From the NCBI RefSeq assembly GCF_907164915.1, contig NC_061867.1:54582271-54646270 (forward strand): DNA of 64,000 nucleotides, in the 5' to 3' direction. Below are positions 35,571 through 47,068 of this stretch, piece after piece. The translations under genes were made by a program, and so were the position numbers. Source of the stretch: Impatiens glandulifera (Eukaryota > Streptophyta > Magnoliopsida > Ericales > Balsaminaceae). The notes below the pieces were generated by a model. The model had not been told where the DNA came from. It saw only the letters and a program-made list of their open reading frames with translations, and made no database searches. Positions within the stretch are counted from its first letter, which is position 1. Each line of letters opens with the position of its first letter.

Positions 35571-36630
35571 GTATATATTTATTTTTCTCTTTTATTTTCA
35601 TTAATAATTTTATATCTCTTCTCATTACTTACATTTTCTCCCTCTATCTTAAATAAAAAATAAAACGTATTTAATAAAAAAAAAAAATTAATATTAAAAA
35701 ACACATAATAATTTATCTCTTTAATTTTTATTATTATAAATATTTTTTTTAAAAATTATTCTACTATAAACATGTATTTTAATTATTTATTTCTCGATAA
35801 TTTATTTTATTTTATTTATTGAAAAATTAAAATTAATTTTTAATAATAAAAATGACTAAAATTAAAATAAATAATAATTAATTGTGTTGTATTTAATTAA
35901 AAACATTTACTTGGTTAATTTACTATTTTATATTAATAAATTGCACAATCTCATTAAAGATCAAATTAAAATAAATAATAATTAATTGTGTTATATTTAA
36001 ATAAATCATTTATATTAATAAATTGCACAAGTATCAATAAAATAAATTTACCAAAAAATTATGTCCAAAATGTATCCTAACATCTATTTTTACAAAATCA
36101 AACAACATAATATAATTCATAAATTGTCTTTTGTTAATCAAGCAATACTAGTTTTTACAAGTCTTCTATCATCACGTAATAGAAACAACAAAATTAAGAG
36201 TTTAAGATTAAAATGATTAATAATTTTATGTTTTTATTATTAATAAATATATTATTAAATTAATAGATGATTAAAAAAATATTTTTTATTTTTTAATATG
36301 TAAAATTTAATTAACACAATTAATTATTATTTATTTTAATTTGAGTTATTTTTATTATTAAAAATAAATTTTAATTTTTTCAATATTTAAAAGAAAATAA
36401 ATTATTGAGAGAAATAATTAAAATGCGTGTTTATAGTACAATAATTTAAAAAAATAATATTTTTAATAATAAAAATTAAAGAGATAAATTATTATGTATT
36501 TTTTTAATAATAATAATTGATTTTTTTTAATTGAATGCCTCCTATTTAATAGATAAAGAGAAAAAAATGTAAGCAGAGAAAAGATAGAAAATTATTAATG
36601 AAAATAAAAGAGAAAAATAAATATACAGGA
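35571..36630. other. Very AT-rich spacer, no gene seen
   Basis: Mostly A and T with words such as ATTAATTATTATTTATTTTAATTTG present in both orientations (compare 35820-35900 with 36300-36400), so parts can pair as a loose inverted repeat centred near 36100. No coding signal. Confidence 0.45.
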
Positions 36631-37715
36631 GGTGTTTGGTTCAAATAAAGGAATGAGAATAGGATTGGGATTGATAGATGTGTGGAATAAGAATGGATAT
36701 AATTGATAAAAGTGTAGTGTTTGGTTAAGAGTTTTAATCATTCTCATTACCATTGATAACGTTTGGATTTATAAGATAAAAATTATAAATATAATTTTGT
36801 TATTAAAATTATGATTAATTTTATTTTTATTTTATTAAATTAAAAATATAAAATATTATTTTTTTTATAACATATTTAAAATATATAAAATATTTAAGTG
36901 ACATAAATTAATAAAATATAAACATCTAATATTTTTTCATATTAATTATATTTTTTTTAAAATAAAAATACTTATAACAATCAAAAAAAATGTTGAATAT
37001 TTCATTTTTTTACTAATTATAAATAAATAATTATCTATTAAATATAAATAATATAAGACAAAGTGGTTCAAATATTATATACTTTAAATTAAATATAATA
37101 TTTTATTTAATAATGTATTATAACATGGTATAATTTTTTTAATAATAATTATTATTAAAATATTTTATATTTAATTTTTTAATATTTTTTATATAAAATT
37201 GTTATTTTATTTTTAGTTTTATACTTTTATATTTTAATTAATTAATTTTAATTTTATTATTAATATATAATATTTAAAATTAATTATATAAAATTAATTA
37301 TATAAAATTAATTATATTATTATTAGTTATTGTAATTATTATTAAAATATTATTTTAAATGATTCTTTAATATTATTTAAATATTTGAAATTATTTATTT
37401 ATAAATAAATAAAATTTATTATTATGTTAATTATAAAATAACGTATAATATAATTATAAAATAACGTATAATGTAATTATAGAATATATATGATATTATA
37501 ATTATAAGAGAGAAAATAGAAGAGTGGAGATAATGGGAGAGAAAGTGTATGCTCCGGGAATGAGATTCATTCCTCCCAATTTACAGAGGATTGGATGATT
37601 CATGAGTATCCGAGAATCAAATCAATATCCTGGAATTAAAACCATCAACAAAACATCTTTCATTCCCTTTCCCAATCCTGAGTAAAAAAATCACGTACCA
37701 AGCATGCCCTTAGTC
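36630..37715. mobile_element. Probable large MITE, about 1.1 kb
   Basis: The left edge reads GGTGTTTGGTTC and the right edge, inverted, GGCATGCTTGGTAC. Next to them are GAATGAGAATAGGATTGGGA and, inverted, CAGGATTGGGAAAGGGAATG. Such TTTGGTT-type ends with GAATGAGAAT interiors are typical of plant MITEs. The interior is extremely AT-rich. No target duplication could be fixed, so the borders are approximate. Confidence 0.45.
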
Positions 37716-37896
37716 AGCAAGTCTAATTAGCTCTCATTGCTACAAATCTTTTGTTCCCCTATCATTACTCTATTATTTATGGGGATGAAAATTTTGAATT
37801 GAGATGCATCTTTAAAAAATAAGGTATGGTGGTACAAGTCTAAAATGACAATTGAGTGGTGAAATATATATGGAGGATGGAGAATTTGAAATCGAA

Positions 37897-40198
37897 CACT
37901 AGTAAAAAAGGTCAATATCAACGGTTATTAAACAAAAAAATTGTTAGCATTGAGTAATAACAACACCTCAAAAATAACAATCGTTTTGTGAGCTGTTGTT
38001 ATTAAGAACTATAAAAGGGGTTGTAATTTCTTAATTATAATGGTTGCTGACATTTTTATTCCGCATTTATAAAAAAAAATATTTCAATTATTTAATTAAA
38101 AATCACTTTAAAATAAATTTAATTATTTTATACAAAATTTCAAATGACAAGATAATTTTTAAATATAATTCCAAAATTAACATTAAAACAATTTAATTCC
38201 AATACAAACAAATACTACATTTAAATAAAAAAAATTCATAATACAAAAAATAAAAAATAATAATTCGATCTTCATCTTCTATCATATATTTCTTCTTCCT
38301 TCAGCATAAACTTCATCTTCTTCATAATTAACTACCTCCTCTTTTTTATAATTAATTATGTCCAAATTTAGTATACTAAAGACATTTACAACATAAATAA
38401 TTAAAAATTAAAGTTAATAATATAAACATTGTTGGAGTAATCTATCTAATCTATTTAACAACTTCTTAATGTACTTCAAAAACTTGATTATACAATGATA
38501 ATTTTACGTCAAATGAGAAAAGAATTAAGAGCATTGATTTAAAGGAGGAAAGAATTAAGAGCATTGATTTAAAGGAGGAGAGTTATAGCTGGGATTTGAG
38601 AGCATAGGTTGAGGGATGAGAGAGAAATTGAGGAGAGAATAAGTAATCGAGGTCATAAAACTAAAGGTTGTGGGAAGAGAGGTGATTGAGGAAAGAAGAA
38701 GTTATCGAGCTAAAGGAGAAGTTATCAGATGATGGAGAATTAATTAATTAATTATTTTGCATAACAACCCACGATTTTAATGATATTTTATTTATTTATT
38801 TATTTTAATTATATATATATTATATTTTAACAAATTTAATTACTTAAATATTATATATATATATATATATTAACTATTAAATATTATATATAAATATAAA
38901 TTATTAAATTCAAATTATTAAAAAATATTTAATATCAACTATTTTTAAAATGGTAATATTATATATATTTACTCTATTAAATAACAAATCAAATTAATTT
39001 ATATAAAATTTTTAAATTTAAAATATTTTATATGTATATTTTATTAAATAAATATGAATATTTCAAATTTAATTATATATATATATATTTATTTATTTTA
39101 TTACATAAAATATGAAATTATATTATGTTTTTAAATTTAAAATATATTATCATAAACTTTTAGTTTTTTTACTTATTATTATTATTTAATATTTATATTA
39201 TATATATAATTCATATAATTAATTATTAATAAATTCATATATATTTATATAAATAATTATTAATTATATTTTAAATTTAATAAAAATATATGATTATATA
39301 TCTTTCCTAGTTTCTCTAATCTCTACACTTATTAATTTTTTTCTTTAAATCTTAAATTTTAATTTCTCCTTTTTAATAGTATTTTTTTATTCTTATTAAA
39401 TATTAAAATTATTAATATTTTATATTTTTCATAAACACTAAATTTTATTAATATTTTTATTTTTACTTTTCCTAAAAAAAATATACACGAAAATATTCCT
39501 TCGTGTATTTTTTTTTATCTTATCTCACTTTTATTACTCATATAAAATAAATAAAAATAACTCAAAAATTACAAATAAATTCTCATAACAACTTTTAATA
39601 AAAATATTGAATAATTTCTTTTTCACTAAAAGAATAAAATTTATTCAAACATTTTGCTACAATAATAAAATATAATATAACAAAATTTATAATAAATTAT
39701 GCAAAATAAAAAAAAATAATTTAAAATAATACATATCAGAATAAATCTTATAATACCTGTTGATATTGCCCCCTTTATATCAACGGTTTTTAAAATGGTT
39801 GATATAGATTTGGTTAATATCAACGGTTTTTAAAGTGGTTGATATATATGTGGTTAATATTAACGGTTTTTAAAACTGTTGATATAGAGTGGGTCAATAT
39901 CAACCATTTTAAAATTTCGTTAATATAGATGAGTTATTATTATCCGTTTTAAGAGCGGTTGATATTGACCCTTTTATATCAACGGTTTTTGAAACTGTTA
40001 ATATAGAGTGGAGTCAATATCAACCGTTTTAAAATTCCATTAATATAGATGAGTTAATATCAACTGTTTTAAGAGCGGTTGATATTGACCCCCTTTATAT
40101 CAACGGTTTTTAAAACGGTTGGTATTACCCCTTTAATATCAACCGCTGAACACACGGTTACTATTTTTGGTTACTATTAATGGGTTTTTTTATTAGTG
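37897..40198. mobile_element. Non-autonomous CACTA (En/Spm) element, 2,302 bp, GAA target duplication
   Basis: The left end is CACTAGTAAAAAA and the right end TTTTTTTATTAGTG, inverted CACTAATAAAAAAA. The flanking triplet GAA occurs at 37894-37896 and 40199-40201. The 3' subterminal region (39760-40165) carries many copies of ATCAACGGTTTTTAAA with GGTTGATAT, arranged as direct and inverted repeats, the usual transposase-binding architecture. No transposase frame is present; the interior is 85-90 percent A+T by eye. It is a deletion derivative that needs a transposase from elsewhere. Confidence 0.92.
39760..40165. repeat. Subterminal repeat cluster of the CACTA element
   Basis: Roughly a dozen half-sites AATATCAAC / GTTGATATT pair into palindromes around GGTTTTTAAAACGG-like cores, with a loose 75-85-bp spacing between palindromes. 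The left subterminal region has a weaker variant (AACAACGG, AACGGTTATT). Confidence 0.85.
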
Positions 40199-40201
40199 GA
40201 A

Positions 40202-43200
40202 GGTATGGTGGTATAAGACTAAAATGACAATTACTCATATGGGGATAAGGTTAAGCGAATCGAAAATAGTTTTATATAAGATGTCGTTGGTTGGCCGAAT
40301 TTAAATGATAATAGTTCAATTTGGAGAAAACGAGATATGTTGGTTAGTAAATAAGAATATGATATTAGACATTTTGATCAAATAGGATCGTCTAGTTTCG
40401 ATAAAACATATCACTAAAATACCCATACAGAGGGATAATGCTAAGTGGATCGAAAAGGGTTTTCTATTATATATTGGTTAGTCGAAATGAAATGGTAAGA
40501 GGTCGGTTAAAGATCCTATAAAACCTATCACCAAACTACCCCTAGAGAGGAATAAATCTAAGCGGATCGAAAAATATTTTCTTATTAAATGTTGGTTCAT
40601 TGAAATGAAATGATAAGAAGTTGGTTAAGGAGAAGATGGTTGGGTGAAACACGAGAATTTGTTGGTTAGTACATAAGGAGATGGTTGATGCCATACATTT
40701 TTTTAGAACGTTGGGTTTCGCTGCTCTTTTGGAGTGCGATTAATCCCCGCGGGTTAATCACTTAGCCCGCAAACACACTTAACCATTTAATCAGACGCAG
40801 AACTTGTTGTCTAACGGTCTCGAACCCAAGTCCTTAGGAAGGCCTGGGGATGTCTACCTCTTGTTGCCGCTAGGCTAGAAGAGAGGCTGAGGCCATGCAT
40901 TTGACCATATAGGATCGACGAGTTCCTATAGCAACTATCACTAAAATACCCTATAGGAGGATAAGTCTAAGCAGATCGAAAATGGTTTTCTATGAGATGT
41001 TGGTTGGCCGAAATAAAATGATAATAATTCAATTTGGGGAAAAACAAGGGGATTTGTTGGTCAGTAAAGGAGGAGATGATTATGGTCAAGCATTTGACCA
41101 AAAATAGGATCGTCAAGTTCTTATAGAACATATAATTAAAATACCCCTATATGGGGATAAACTAAGCAAATCGAAAAAGGTTGTATATGTGATGTTGGTT
41201 GACCGGAATAAAATAGTAAGAGTCGGTTAAATATCATATAAAATTTATCACTAAACCCTTAGAGGGAGGGGATAAGGCTAAACAGATCGAAAAATATTTT
41301 TTATGAGATGTTGGTTGATCAAAATGAAATGGTAAAAGTACGATTAAGGAGGAGATAATTGAGACAAGACATTTGACAAAATAGTATCATCCAATTCTTA
41401 TAGAGCTTATCACTAAAATACATTTATATTGGGATAAGGCTAAGCGGATCGAAAAAGTTTTCTATGAGATGTAAGTTGGCCGAAATAAAATGGTAATAGA
41501 TCAACTTGGGGAAACAAGAGAACTTGTTGGTCAGTAAATGAGGAGAATGTTATGGTAAAGCATTTGACTAAAAATATGATCGTCTAGTCCTATAGAATAT
41601 ATCATTAAAATGCCCCTACAGGGGATAAGTCTAAGCGAGTTGAAAAATTGTTTTCTATTAAATGTTGGTTGACCGAAATCAAATGGTAAGAAGTCGGTTA
41701 AAGATCATATGGAACCTATATAATCTATCATTAAACTCGTATAGGGGATAATATTAAGTAGATCGAAAAATATTTTAATGAGATGTTGGTTAACCAAAAT
41801 GAAATAGTAAGAGGTCAATTAAGGAGGAGATGGTTGGGTGAAATAAAATGATTTGTTGGTTAGTAAAAGAGGAGATAGTTGAGGCAAGACATTTGACTAA
41901 ATAGATCGTCCAGTTCTTATAGAACTTATCACTAAAATACACCTATAGAGAATAAGGCTAATCAGATCGAAAAGAGTTTTCTATTAGATATTGGTTGACC
42001 AAAATAAAATAGTAATAGTTCAATTTGGGAAAACACGGGAATTTGTTGGTCAATAAAGGAGGAGATGGTTATCGTCAGACATTTGAAAAAATATGATCGT
42101 CCAGTTTTTATAGAACTTATAATTCAAATACCCCTATAGGGGATAAGGCGAAGCAGGTAAAAAAAAGGTTTTTTCTATGAGATACAGATTGGCCAAATGG
42201 AATGGTAAGAGGTCGGTTAAAAATCTTATAAAATATATCACTATATCCTTATAGGGGTATAAGACTAAGCGAATCGATTTTTTTTACTATGAGATGTGGT
42301 TGATCGAAATGAAATGGTAAAAGGCCGGTTAAAGAGAATATGGTTGGGTGAAACAAGGGGATTTGTTTGTTAGTAAAGTATGAGATGGTTGAGGAAAGAC
42401 ATTTGACCAAATAGGATCGTCCAGTTCCCATATAATTTATCACTAAAATATCCCTATAGGAGGATAAGGCGAAGATGATCGAAAATAATTTTTTATGAGA
42501 TATTGGTTGGCCGAAATTAAATGGTATTAGTTTAATTTGGGGAAAATGAGATTTGTTGGTCATTAAAAGAGGATATGATTGTGGCAAAGTATCTAACCAA
42601 ATAGGATCATCCAATTCTTATAAAATTTATCACTAAAATACCCTATATGGGGATAAGCTAAGCATATCGAAAAGAGTTTTATATGAGATGTTAGTTGGAC
42701 AAAATGAAATGATAATATGTCGATTAAGGATAATATAGAACATATCACTAAAATACCCCTAAGGGGGATGAAGCTAAACGGGTTGAAAATTAGTTTTTAT
42801 GAGATGTTGGTTTGCCGAAATGAAATGGTAAAAGGTCGGTTAAGGAGGAGATGATTGGGTAAAACAATGGGAATTTGTTGGCTAGTAAAGGAGGAGATGG
42901 TTGGGGCCAGTCATTTGACCAAATAGGATCGTTCAGTTCTATACCTATCGCTAAAATACCCCTATAGGGGATAAAGCTAAACGGATCGAAAATGGTTTTC
43001 TATGAGATGTTGGTTGGCCGAAATAAAATGATAATAGTTCAATTTTGGGAAACAAGAGGATTTGTTGGTCAATAATGGAGAAAATGGTTGGGGTTAGAAA
43101 ATTGACCAAAAATAAGATCTTCGAGTTTTATAAAATCTATAACTAAAATACCCTATAGAGGATAAGGCTAAGCGAATCAAAATTTTGTTTATATCAGATA

Positions 43201-43640
43201 TTGATTGGCCGAAATGAAATAGTAAGACGCCGGTTAAGGGTGCTATAGAATCTATCACTAAAGTACCCTTAGAGAGGGATAAAATTAGGCGAATTGAATT
43301 TTTTTATGAGATATTGGTTGACCGAAATAAAATGGTAAAAAATCGATTAAGGAGGAGATGATTGGGTGAAATAAAGTGATTTGTTGGCCAGTTAATGAGG
43401 AGATAGTTATGGCTAGATATTTGACCAAATAAGGGATAAGGCTAGCGGATCAAAAATATTTTTTTATGAGATGTTAGTTGGCTGAATTTTAATGGTAAGA
43501 ATTCGATTAAGGATTTTATAAACATATCACTAAAATACATAGAGGGGATACGGCTAAGTGGATAAAAAAAATATGAAATGTTGGTTGGACGAAATAAAAT
43601 GTTAAGAACTCAGTTAAAGAGAGGAGATCATTGAATGATA
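40202..43640. repeat. Satellite-like higher-order repeat array, about 510-bp period
   Basis: The motif GGATAAGGCTAAGCGGATCGAAAA recurs about 20 times, followed by TTTTCTATGAGATGTTGGTTGGCCGAAATGAAATGGTAA. Spacings between successive copies follow a repeating order of about 204, 192 and 118 bases, summing to about 510. The long sub-unit includes GGAGATGGTTGGG and CATTTGACCAAATAGGATCGTCCAG. About five to six higher-order units are visible, diverged by substitutions and small indels. A SINE interrupts one of them. The frames in it have no protein similarity. Confidence 0.88.
40701..40891 (-). mobile_element. tRNA-derived SINE inserted in the satellite-like array
   Basis: On the minus strand TAGCCTAGCGG (A box) and, about 40 bases later, GGTTCGAGACC (B box) form a good RNA polymerase III promoter. 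The unit ends in an A-rich tail (T run at 40698-40704 on the plus strand). An 11-bp duplication GCCATACATTT / GCCATGCATTT flanks it (40690-40700 and 40892-40902). Length about 190 bp, normal for plant SINEs. Confidence 0.85.
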
Positions 43641-43763
43641 ATAATAATTAAATATGTGAAATAATTTTAATATTTTATTTATATATTTAATTGTTGAAAT
43701 GCACATCCGCTATAGTGTTGTTTAATGTTGATATTTATGAGTGATAATGAGAATATTATTGAA

Positions 43764-43840
43764 GAGAAATGATACAGACAGCTACTGGGAGAGCGATTCT
43801 CCCAGCGACTGTCTACGTGGCCGGCCACGTAGGTAGGCCA
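43764..43840 (+). repeat. Left terminal inverted repeat with internal palindromes
   Basis: Besides pairing with 51747-51823, the repeat holds two hairpins of its own: CTGGGAGAGCGATTCTCCCAG and the perfect palindrome CTACGTGGCCGGCCACGTAG. In the right repeat the second is CTACGTGGCTTGCCACGTAG, changed only in the loop. Confidence 0.9.
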
Positions 43841-44284
43841 AAAAAAAAAAAAAATTAACCCAGAAGCACCTAAAAGCCCGCCATTAATTTCACATTTACC
43901 GCTCACTCTCTCACTCAAGATCATCATCTAATGATTCTACAAACTCCAGCGCCTTCATCGTCTACGATTTCCGTCCAATTTCCGATCTCCGTCCGTTCTC
44001 CGTCGAATACGATTTTCGACCTCTCTCCATTCTCATCTTCGGTTGTCCGCTCTCTAGCGCCTTCATCGTCTGCAATTTCCGTCCGATTTCTGACCTCCGT
44101 CCGTTCTCCATCGACTACGATTTCCGACCTCCCTCCATTCGGTTGTCCGCTCCCTATCTCCCGCTTCCAGTTTGTAACCCCTAAATGTAGAGAGATTTGT
44201 CCAAGTATCATTATTAATTGTTCAAGAAAATATTGTAATGTCGTTATTTTCTCTGTTTTTAATAAGAGAAATGAACTGTATTTA

Positions 44285-44660
44285 GTTTTGTTCATAAACT
44301 ATATATAACTGAAATGTCATGTTCTTTTAACTACAATGTCATGTTCTTTCAACTATAATGTTATGTTTTTAACACTACAATGTCATGTCATGTTTTGCAC
44401 CAAAATAAAATGTCTATTAAACTGCAGTTCATTTAAAAAAAATTGAATGTCATGTTTATTATTTCAAAACATGACATTCAAGCTTAATACAACATTAAAA
44501 TTGACAATTTTCATTTTTAATATTTTTTCATTTTTTGTATTTTGAATTTCGGTTACATTACACTTTCAACTGTAATGTCACGTTCTTTCAAATGTAATGT
44601 CATGTTCTTTCAACCGCAATGTTATGTTTTTAACACTGCAATGTCATGTCATGTTTTTAA
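44285..44660 (+). repeat. Interspersed AATGTCATGTT repeats (left cluster)
   Basis: Words of the form ACTGCAATGTCATGTTCTTT recur every 20-40 bases upstream of the transposase start. They are the reverse complement of the words that dominate 45810-46045, 47040-47560 and 50690-51195. Confidence 0.8.
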
Positions 44661-44691
44661 TACTGAAATTTCTCTCTTATTCTTCAGCTTC

Positions 44692-45774
44692 ATGGGTGAA
44701 CCATCATCATCCCCTCCCAATGTTCAAATCCCCATTGTTGGCATGACTTTTGATTCTGAAAATGAACTTCGTGAGTATTATAATGCTTACGCACAATCAA
44801 AGGGTTTCAGCATTTGTAAGTTAGGAGCAAGAAATGGACAAGATGGAAAGCAAAAGTGGTTTTCCATTGCATGTGCTAAAAATGGTGTATTTACTTCAAA
44901 AGGAAAAAAATATTTTACAACTTAAACCTTCCATCAAGACGAATTGTAAGGCTAAGATTAACGTTGCTGTTAGGAATGAGTGTGAATTTGAGATTACTAG
45001 TGTCTACCTTGAGCACAACCATATATTGAGCACGGGAAAGTCTAGACATATTAGATCTCACAAAATTCTAGATTCAATTGCGAAGAGAAGATTGGAAGTA
45101 AACGATGTAGCTGAAATACCTTTGTCAAAAACATTTCAATCTATTGTGGTTGAAGCTGGAGGATATGAGAATTTGAACTTTGATGAGAGAAGTTGTAGAA
45201 ATTTTATTTCGAAAGCTAGAAGGTTGAGGTTAGGAAATGGTGATGCCGAAGCTCTTTGTCAATATTTCAACCGAATGCAAAGTAGATGTTTAAATTTTTA
45301 TTATCTTTATGATCTAGACGAGGAATCCCGGATAAAGAATGTATTTTGGGCTGATGGTAGATGTAGGGCTGCTTATGAGTATTTTTCGGATGTCATAACT
45401 TTTGACACAACATATTTGACAAACCGCTATGACATGCATTTTGCTCCCTTTGTCGGGGTTAATCATCATGGACAATCTATTTTGCTCGGATGTGGCTTAC
45501 TATCTAGTGAGGATTCTGAGTCATTTTTTGAATTTGTATTGTTCTTAGGATTTTCTGCATTTTCTGGATTTTTTTCATTTTTATTGTTCATTTCATTGTT
45601 TCTGCATTTTCAATGTAGGATCATGTCTCTACTCAAGAACAATTGAATGATCAAGTATCGACTCAAGAACAATGGAATGATCCAGTCTCGACTCAACTTT
45701 CATTCACATCACTTTTGTCATGTCAACTTTCCCATGTTGCCGATACATATGAGGACAACATTCAACGTAGATAG
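44692..45774 (+). pseudogene. FAR1-domain Mutator-like transposase, frameshifted and internally deleted
   Basis: From the ATG at 44692 (MGEPSSSPPN) the frame shows a FAR1 DNA-binding domain (GMTFDSENELREYYNAYAQS, WFSIACAKNG). It breaks in a run of seven A near 44903-44910; one base fewer would join the next frame, with NCKAKINVAV and LEHNHILS completing the domain. A linker follows, then the start of the MULE transposase domain (VITFDTTYLTNRYDMHFAPF, GCGLLSSEDSESF), which ends abruptly near 45525. The rest of the catalytic core is missing. A possible C-terminal exon at 45619-45774 reads DHVSTQEQ. It cannot encode an active transposase. The A-run shift could be an assembly error, but the catalytic deletion could not. 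Confidence 0.8.
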
Positions 45775-45809
45775 TAATTGTATAAATATTTTGATTAAGC
45801 ACTGTTCGA

Positions 45810-46045
45810 ATTTGTAACATGACATTGCAGTTCAAGTAACATGATATTGTAGTTCAAGTAACATGACATTGCAGTTCAAGTAACATGACATTACAGTTTA
45901 CAGTATTAACCAATAAAAAACAGTTTACAGTTTATAAACAACATGACATTGCAACTTATAAAAATAACATGACATTATAGTTGAAACAACATGACATTGT
46001 AGTCGACACAACATGACATTGTAGTTGAAACAACATGACATTTCA
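45810..46045 (+). repeat. Interspersed AACATGACATTGCAG repeats
   Basis: Eight or more copies of AACATGACATTGCAGTTCAAG-like words at 20-25-base spacing follow the transposase relic. Similar clusters lie at 47040-47560 and 50690-51195, that is, on both sides of the nested hAT element, which inserted into one continuous cluster. Confidence 0.85.
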
Positions 46046-46123
46046 GAATTATGAACAAGAAATCCTGTATTATAAATATGATAACCCAATATCAAGTTAA
46101 AAGCATACAAGCAAGTATCAAGT

Positions 46124-47068
46124 TTATAATTTAAAATCAATAGACAGGTTGATATTATTATTCTTCGAGTGCAAGATTCTGTTCACGTAATGATTCCTCA
46201 ACCAAATAAGTTTTTCCTTTGAATTGGCATGTGTGATGCCACACTTCCAATTATGGGTCTTGCCCATGTAATTCTCCATATGAAGTATCAGATACACTCC
46301 ACAATCATCATAGTTGCTGTTATCTTGCCACGGCATAGTGACCAACTTCATCTTGTGGGTGGAGAGTGCATCAGCAATGCGAGACTTCATCACAGACTTC
46401 AAAAAACCGGTTTAACAACATTTTTTGCCAGTCTTAACAAAATCTTTCGTTGTCGGCTTAAGAACATCTTTCGCCACCTTCTTAACAACATCATTCGCCA
46501 CTGGAGTTCTAAACTTCAAAGGTTTCCTCCTTAGACGGGGAGTTCTCTTATTCAACGGTATAGCTTGTATTATTTCCATGGGGATTGATAACGCAGTGGA
46601 TGGGGGTTCAGGCTCATGCTCAGGCTCATGTTCAGCCTCAAGCTCAGGCTCAGGCTCATGCTCAGGCTTGTCACTTCCACCATCATTGTGAGCGCTTGGA
46701 TTTTGTATGTATGCATTCAATATTTGAAGTATTGAATGTATGGATTGAACATTTGAAGAATTGCATGTTGAGATCTTTGTTAAGTTCTCAATTGTATCAC
46801 GCACATTCTTCCAAGCATCAACACTTGAATTCTCCACATTCTCCGAATCAGTTTCATTCTCCACATCATGCACATTCTCCACTGTAGGTAACTGAATCCT
46901 ATCAACAACCCTCCCTTGGCCGAATCCCCCATGTTCCTCTTCTTTTTGTACTCTTTCAGATACCATCTTGTCATCCCAACATGACAAGATAGGGAACTGT
47001 CTCTTGAATTTACTTCTTGTACTATAATCTAATACCCTGCCCAAGTAGCACAACTGAAACAAAGACAC
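46124..47068 (-). pseudogene. Ulp1/C48 protease-like relic without its catalytic His region
   Basis: Minus strand. The upstream frame (47068-46412) has CWDDKMV near its start, an acidic segment, a Glu/Pro/His-rich repeat (EPEPELEAEHEPEHEPEP) and a basic end stopping at KTGKKCC. The downstream frame (46402-46124) has the C48 Cys motif DDCGVYLILHMENYMG and a C-terminal helix. The part that should lie between, with the HW and VYD motifs, is absent, and a stop separates the two frames. This is a deletion relic of the cargo protease, related to, but clearly different from, the one at 4929-7690. Confidence 0.65.

Noticed and set aside
35263..35656. Overlapping Phe-rich and Lys-rich frames on opposite strands
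   Set aside because: They come from A/T-run repeats inside a Tourist MITE; no domain.
40741..40891. A tRNA gene on the minus strand
   Set aside because: Polymerase III boxes are present, but the sequence does not fold as a cloverleaf by eye, has an A-tail and target duplications, and fits a SINE better.
43924..44308. Long frames on both strands with EIGNWTEIVDDEGA-type repeats
   Set aside because: They arise from a short internal duplication near the left end of the second Mutator-like element; no domain recognised and a frame open on both strands at once.
46585..46887. His/Ala/Gln-rich plus-strand frame
   Set aside because: It is the antisense of the EPEPELEAEHEPEH segment of the second protease relic.
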